The notes under the pieces are model-generated. The model saw only the letters and a program-made list of their open reading frames with translations, did not search any database and was not told the origin of the DNA. 26,137 bases of DNA from an uncultured Sutterella sp. (GTDB taxonomy: Bacteria > Pseudomonadota > Gammaproteobacteria > Burkholderiales > Burkholderiaceae_F): the NCBI GenBank assembly GCA_900552545.1, contig USAL01000015.1, positions 1-26,137 of the forward strand, written 5' to 3'. Position numbers and translations under genes: made by a program. Position 1 is the first letter of the stretch; each line of letters starts with the position of its first letter. Shown here piece by piece: positions 22,997 through 26,137 of the stretch.

Positions 22997-23872
22997 CTAC
23001 TTACCTCTTTCGGCCATGAGCAACTGGATTTCCTGCTCATTAATCCCGACCATCGCCTCGCCCAAATCCTCGGACAATTCGGCGATCATCTTCGCAGCGG
23101 TGTAGTTCGTCACCGCCTTAACAATGGCTGCAGCGCGCTTGGCAGGATTCCCCGATTTGAAAATTCCGGAACCGACGAAAACCCCCTCAGCGCCGAGCTG
23201 CATCATCAGCGCAGCATCAGCCGGCGTCGCCACGCCGCCCGCCGCAAAATTGACGACCGGAAGCTTCTTGTGCTCGTGAACATACAGCACCAGATCGTAG
23301 GGCACCTGCAGTTGCTTGGCGGTGTCAAAGAGCTCGTCTTCGGCCATCGCTCCGATTCTTCTAATCTCGGACTGCATCATTCGCATATGACGAACAGCCT
23401 GAACAATATCGCCCGTTCCCGGCTCGCCCTTTGTTCTGATCATGGCCGCACCCTCGTTGATTCTGCGAAGCGCCTCACCGAGATCCTTGGCACCGCAGAC
23501 AAACGGAACATCAAACTTCGTCTTGTCGATGTGTTGCTTATCGTCAGCCGGCGAAAGAACCTCAGACTCGTCGATGTAATCGATCTCGATTGCCTGAAGA
23601 ATCTGTGCTTCCACAAAATGACCGATGCGGCATTTAGCCATCACGGGAATGGAGACGGCCTGCTGAATGCCCTTGATCATCTTGGGATCGCTCATTCTGG
23701 AGACACCGCCGGCGGCACGAATATCGGCAGGAATTCTCTCGAGCGCCATGACCGCAGCTGCACCGGCCTGTTCCGCAATCTTCGCTTGCTCTGGCGTGGT
23801 GACATCCATAATCACGCCGCCCTTGAGCATCTGTGCAAGATTCTTGTTGAGTTCGTATCTGTTTTGCGACAT
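22997..23872 (-). CDS. pdxS: Pyridoxal 5'-phosphate synthase lyase subunit
   Basis: PdxS builds PLP from ribose 5-phosphate, glyceraldehyde 3-phosphate and ammonia, as a (beta/alpha)8 barrel forming a 12-mer with PdxT. The 291-residue product has KGGVIMDVTTPEQAKIAE, the PADIRAAGGVSRMSDP segment, the lysine-bearing PVMAKCRIGHFVEAQIL, YIDESEVLSPAD, FVCGAKDLGEALRRI with the second catalytic lysine region, RTKGEPGTG, and LPVVNFAAGGVATPADAALMMQLG. ATG at 23872 was chosen for the AGGAGG nine bases upstream. This DXP-independent pathway is common in Firmicutes, actinobacteria and fungi but rare in betaproteobacteria, which normally use PdxA/PdxJ. It is divergent from a PdxR-type regulator. Confidence 0.98.
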   Translation of the reverse strand: MSQNRYELNKNLAQMLKGGVIMDVTTPEQAKIAEQAGAAAVMALERIPADIRAAGGVSRMSDPKMIKGIQQAVSIPVMAKCRIGHFVEAQILQAIEIDYIDESEVLSPADDKQHIDKTKFDVPFVCGAKDLGEALRRINEGAAMIRTKGEPGTGDIVQAVRHMRMMQSEIRRIGAMAEDELFDTAKQLQVPYDLVLYVHEHKKLPVVNFAAGGVATPADAALMMQLGAEGVFVGSGIFKSGNPAKRAAAIVKAVTNYTAAKMIAELSEDLGEAMVGINEQEIQLLMAERGK

Positions 23873-23907
23873 CCCCAATTTCCTCCTCATCTTTTTGGGT
23901 CGGGAAA

Positions 23908-23930
23908 TTGTACAATCGCGCTGGTACTAT
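23908..23930. promoter_or_regulatory. Candidate regulator-binding direct repeats and pdxS -10 element
   Basis: Two similar 9-mers, TTGTACAAT (23908-23916) and TGGTACTAT (23922-23930), match at 7 of 9 positions and start 14 bases apart, in the 94-base space between the divergent pdxS and regulator genes. MocR-type regulators commonly bind direct repeats in such spaces. The complement of 23911-23916 reads ATTGTA and the TACAAT-like sequence there could serve as a minus-strand -10. No good -35 is visible, which would suit activator control. Confidence 0.4.
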
Positions 23931-23966
23931 AAAAACCTTCAGATTACGTTTATTTTATATATCCAG

Positions 23967-25046
23967 ATGACGTACATCATTAGCAAAAAAAGCGCGAAAC
24001 CGGCCTATTTTCAACTCTATGAACAGATCAAAAATGACATTATCTGCGGCACATTTCCATTGCACAGCAAACTGCCGTCGAAACGTACGCTGTCTTCCGA
24101 TACCGGCCTGAGCCTCATCACAATTGAGCACGCCTACGAACTGCTTTGCGATGAGGGCTACATTGAATCCCGCCAACGAAGCGGTTATTTCGTCATCTTC
24201 CGCGCAAAGGACGGTTTCTTCTCCACCACAAAGAAAGCCCCTCACCCTCACCAGTCATACCATTCCGACGCCTTTGCATTTCCTTTTTCGGTGTTTGCAA
24301 GAACCGTCCGGAAGGTTCTCAACAATTACGGCAGTGCCATTTTTGAGAAATCCCCGAACGCCGGGCTGCTCGAACTGAGGGAAGCCCTCAAGCTCCATCT
24401 GGCTCGGAACAAAGGAATTCATGCCGACACAGAACAGATCATCATCGGCTCTGGTGCCGAACATTTATACACACTGATCATCCTTTTGCTCGGCAGAGAA
24501 CGCGTCTTTGCATTTGAAACGCCGTCCTATGAAAAAATCGAATGCGTTTACAAATGCGCAGGCAGAGCCTACGAACGCCTTCCGCTGGTGAAGGACGGAA
24601 TCGCCAGCGATGCCCTTGCTCGAACAAAGGCCAACGTGCTTCACATCTCACCGTTCAGAAGCTTCCCCAGCGGAATCACGGCCTCGGCCTCCAAAAAACA
24701 CGAGTACTTGTGCTGGGCTCGAAAACCCGGCCGACTTATCATTGAGGACGATTTCGAATCCGAATTCACAATTCTGCGCAAGCCTGAAGAAACCTTGTTC
24801 AGCCTGTCAAAACACGACAACGTCATCTACTTAAACACCTTTTCTCTGACGATTTCTCCGTCCCTGCGCATCGGTTACATGGTGCTGCCAAAATGTCTTG
24901 TCCCTCGCTTTTACGACAAGCTTGGATTCAACTCATGCACCGTCCCCACATTTGAACAACTTCTTTTACTGGAGCTTATTTCAAACGGAGATTTTGAAAG
25001 ACATATCAACCGTGTCAGGCGACTCAAGCGAAAGCTTTTTAAATGA
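23967..25046 (+). CDS. pdxR: MocR/PdxR-type regulator, PLP lysine replaced and C-terminus truncated
   Basis: PdxR-like proteins combine a GntR winged helix with an aminotransferase-like PLP-sensing domain and typically control pdxST. The 359-residue product has the DNA-binding part (AYFQLYEQIKNDIICGTF, LPSKRTLSSDTGLS, DEGYIESRQRSGYFV), a linker, and a sensor domain with NAGLLELREALK, IIIGSGAEHLY and YMVLP. The position of the PLP lysine in the usual TFSKT motif is leucine (L294, codon CTG, 24846-24848). The usual DDYDSE reads DDFESE, so the ring-contacting tyrosine is F263. The protein stops about 100 residues early. It may be a decaying gene or a ligand-blind regulator. ATG at 23967 gives the normal family start. 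GC is lower than elsewhere in the window. Confidence 0.82.
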   Translation: MTYIISKKSAKPAYFQLYEQIKNDIICGTFPLHSKLPSKRTLSSDTGLSLITIEHAYELLCDEGYIESRQRSGYFVIFRAKDGFFSTTKKAPHPHQSYHSDAFAFPFSVFARTVRKVLNNYGSAIFEKSPNAGLLELREALKLHLARNKGIHADTEQIIIGSGAEHLYTLIILLLGRERVFAFETPSYEKIECVYKCAGRAYERLPLVKDGIASDALARTKANVLHISPFRSFPSGITASASKKHEYLCWARKPGRLIIEDDFESEFTILRKPEETLFSLSKHDNVIYLNTFSLTISPSLRIGYMVLPKCLVPRFYDKLGFNSCTVPTFEQLLLLELISNGDFERHINRVRRLKRKLFK

Positions 25047-25374
25047 CGCACCAAAGAGCCAAGATGTTGTTTTGTCATCCCGGCCAGAACCTATTTCGTT
25101 CGGTTCGCACCTCTCCCAGAAGTCCTCCTTCAACACCCCCGATTTCGGCTTCAGGCATGCACAGAAGCCGCAAGCATGTCGAAGCACCTCAGCCGGTGCC
25201 GTTCTGAAAAAAGGGATATTTTTTCGTCACCGCACGCGGCTTTTTCGGCAACAGGATCAAACGCCAAATTTTGCGAAATGAACACGGTCAGCCGGCCTGC
25301 TGCATGATCGCAAACCTTTTCTTAGCCTCTGTCTTTTTGCGCTAAAAAAAGCACCGTCCGACCTTCCTTGAATG
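25047..25374 (+). other. Non-coding stretch, probable broken 3' end of the PdxR-type gene
   Basis: No intact gene is supported in these 328 bases. Around 25200-25281 pieces of three frames joined together (AVLKKGIFF, then VTARGFFGNRIK, then PNFAK) read like the closing strand-helix of MocR proteins. The missing C-terminus therefore may be present but frameshifted. The first part of the stretch does not give a readable match. T-rich runs near 25333-25350 may end the convergent metallophosphoesterase transcript. Confidence 0.4.
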
Positions 25375-26137
25375 TCATTCCGTCGGATTGATGGTGTTCG
25401 TAAAGGGCCACGGGCCGCTGAAGTCGCTCGGAAACGGGAACTGCCCGAAGTGCGTGACCCAACCGTCGGAAAGAAACTTGTGCAGTGCATAGCCGGGGGT
25501 TTCGAAGACGAACTCGTCGCCCCCCTCCGGCCGCAGATCAAGCTTCATCTGCAGAGAGACCGACGGTGCGGTCACCACCACGACCTTGTCTTTGGCAAGC
25601 GTTGCGACGGGGCGATGCAGGTGTCCGGTACAGAGCCGCACATTCGGCTGTCTGGAAAGAATGTCGATCAGACGTTCGGCGCCGCCAAAAGGCTCGTCCA
25701 TATACCCCATGCCGGGTTTGACCGGAGTATGGTGGCAGAAGACGAGCGAAGGCTTGTGCGTCTGCTGCATGCCGTCTTCAAGCCAGTCAAGCACGTCTTC
25801 GGGCACGGCGCCCCAGTGTCGGCCCGGCTGCAGCGTATCGAGCATAAAGATGCGCATGTCACCCATATCCACGGAATAACTCAGATTCTCAGCGCTGAAG
25901 TAATTTGGGCAGAAATGCGACAGGCACTCCAGAAACGGCTTTCGACGGTCATGGTTCCCCGGCACCATGAAGCACGGACGCGTCAGCGAGCGAAAAACCG
26001 CATCGATGAGGTGGTAGGCATCAATGTTGCCGTCGCAGCTCAGGTCGCCCGTGACCACGACCAGATCGGGTTTCTCGGAGTCGATCAGCCGCACGAGCAT
26101 ACCCGGTATGTGGTCCGACTGCCAGCCTGCGCCGTAG
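25375..26137 (-). CDS. Metallophosphoesterase, CpdA-like (partial, 5' end outside window)
   Basis: The gene runs off the right edge, with the frame open to the last complete codon. The 254 visible codons show calcineurin-type metal-site motifs in order: VVTGDLSCDG (GD), VPGNHDRRKP (GNHD), VFCHHTPVKPG (HH) and CTGHLHRP (GHxH). The first motif, DxH, would be before the window. Spacing and motifs resemble CpdA, the 3',5'-cyclic AMP phosphodiesterase, and the wider Icc family, so the substrate is probable but not certain. The region after GHLHRP has no special features. It ends with TCA at 25375-25377 (stop TGA) and converges on the regulator remnant. Confidence 0.88.
   Translation of the reverse strand, partial: YGAGWQSDHIPGMLVRLIDSEKPDLVVVTGDLSCDGNIDAYHLIDAVFRSLTRPCFMVPGNHDRRKPFLECLSHFCPNYFSAENLSYSVDMGDMRIFMLDTLQPGRHWGAVPEDVLDWLEDGMQQTHKPSLVFCHHTPVKPGMGYMDEPFGGAERLIDILSRQPNVRLCTGHLHRPVATLAKDKVVVVTAPSVSLQMKLDLRPEGGDEFVFETPGYALHKFLSDGWVTHFGQFPFPSDFSGPWPFTNTINPTE

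Noticed and set aside
23667..23966. Upstream extension of the PdxR-type regulator by 100 residues
   Set aside because: It would overlap pdxS on the opposite strand; family similarity starts at the ATG at 23967.

Overview
The window looks like a chromosomal segment of a high-GC Gram-negative betaproteobacterium. The best guess is Burkholderiales, probably Sutterellaceae or a close relative. The guess rests on gene content: a purD ... nadD-rsfS-rlmH-maf block, a tkt-gap-pgk cluster, a general-porin gene of the betaproteobacterial type, and MutL with the metal-dependent endonuclease motif. This taxonomic call is inference, since no search was possible. Most of the window reads as GC-rich housekeeping DNA. 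A stretch near the right end (about 22.0-25.3 kb) is visibly poorer in G+C and carries a different kind of gene content.

Layout, left to right. The 3' end of purD (2-199, +) is followed by a secreted protein of unknown function and then nadD, rsfS, rlmH and maf, all on the plus strand; these make NAD and service the ribosome and nucleotide pool. The block ends in a pair of inverted repeats and a DUF4143 gene that has lost its ATPase half. On the minus strand mutL, miaA and a larE-like sulfur-transferase gene form a tight operon. A DedA membrane protein and a small repeat-containing secreted protein follow on the plus strand, each with a clear terminator. tkt, gap and pgk lie on the minus strand, with a strong terminator-like hairpin between gap and pgk. 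rsmE and a porin gene with a long leader follow on the plus strand. On the minus strand come hmp (nitric oxide detoxification), argF, an RluF-like pseudouridine synthase with a long disordered N-terminus, and lgt.

The right end holds pdxS-pdxT (DXP-independent vitamin B6 synthesis) on the minus strand, divergent from a MocR/PdxR-type regulator on the plus strand, then a partial metallophosphoesterase gene running off the edge. pdxST is not the usual B6 route of betaproteobacteria, and with the lower GC it looks acquired. The regulator is the most unusual gene in the window. Its predicted PLP-anchoring lysine is a leucine and the last part of its aminotransferase-like domain is missing; the DNA just beyond resembles the missing end broken across reading frames.

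Other points of interest are an rsfS whose 5' end looks frameshifted or deleted, a dense run of inverted repeats between hmp and pdxT, a dyad just upstream of hmp, and absence of hemF and rng from a neighbourhood where I would expect them. I saw no tRNA, rRNA, CRISPR array, insertion sequence or prophage gene.
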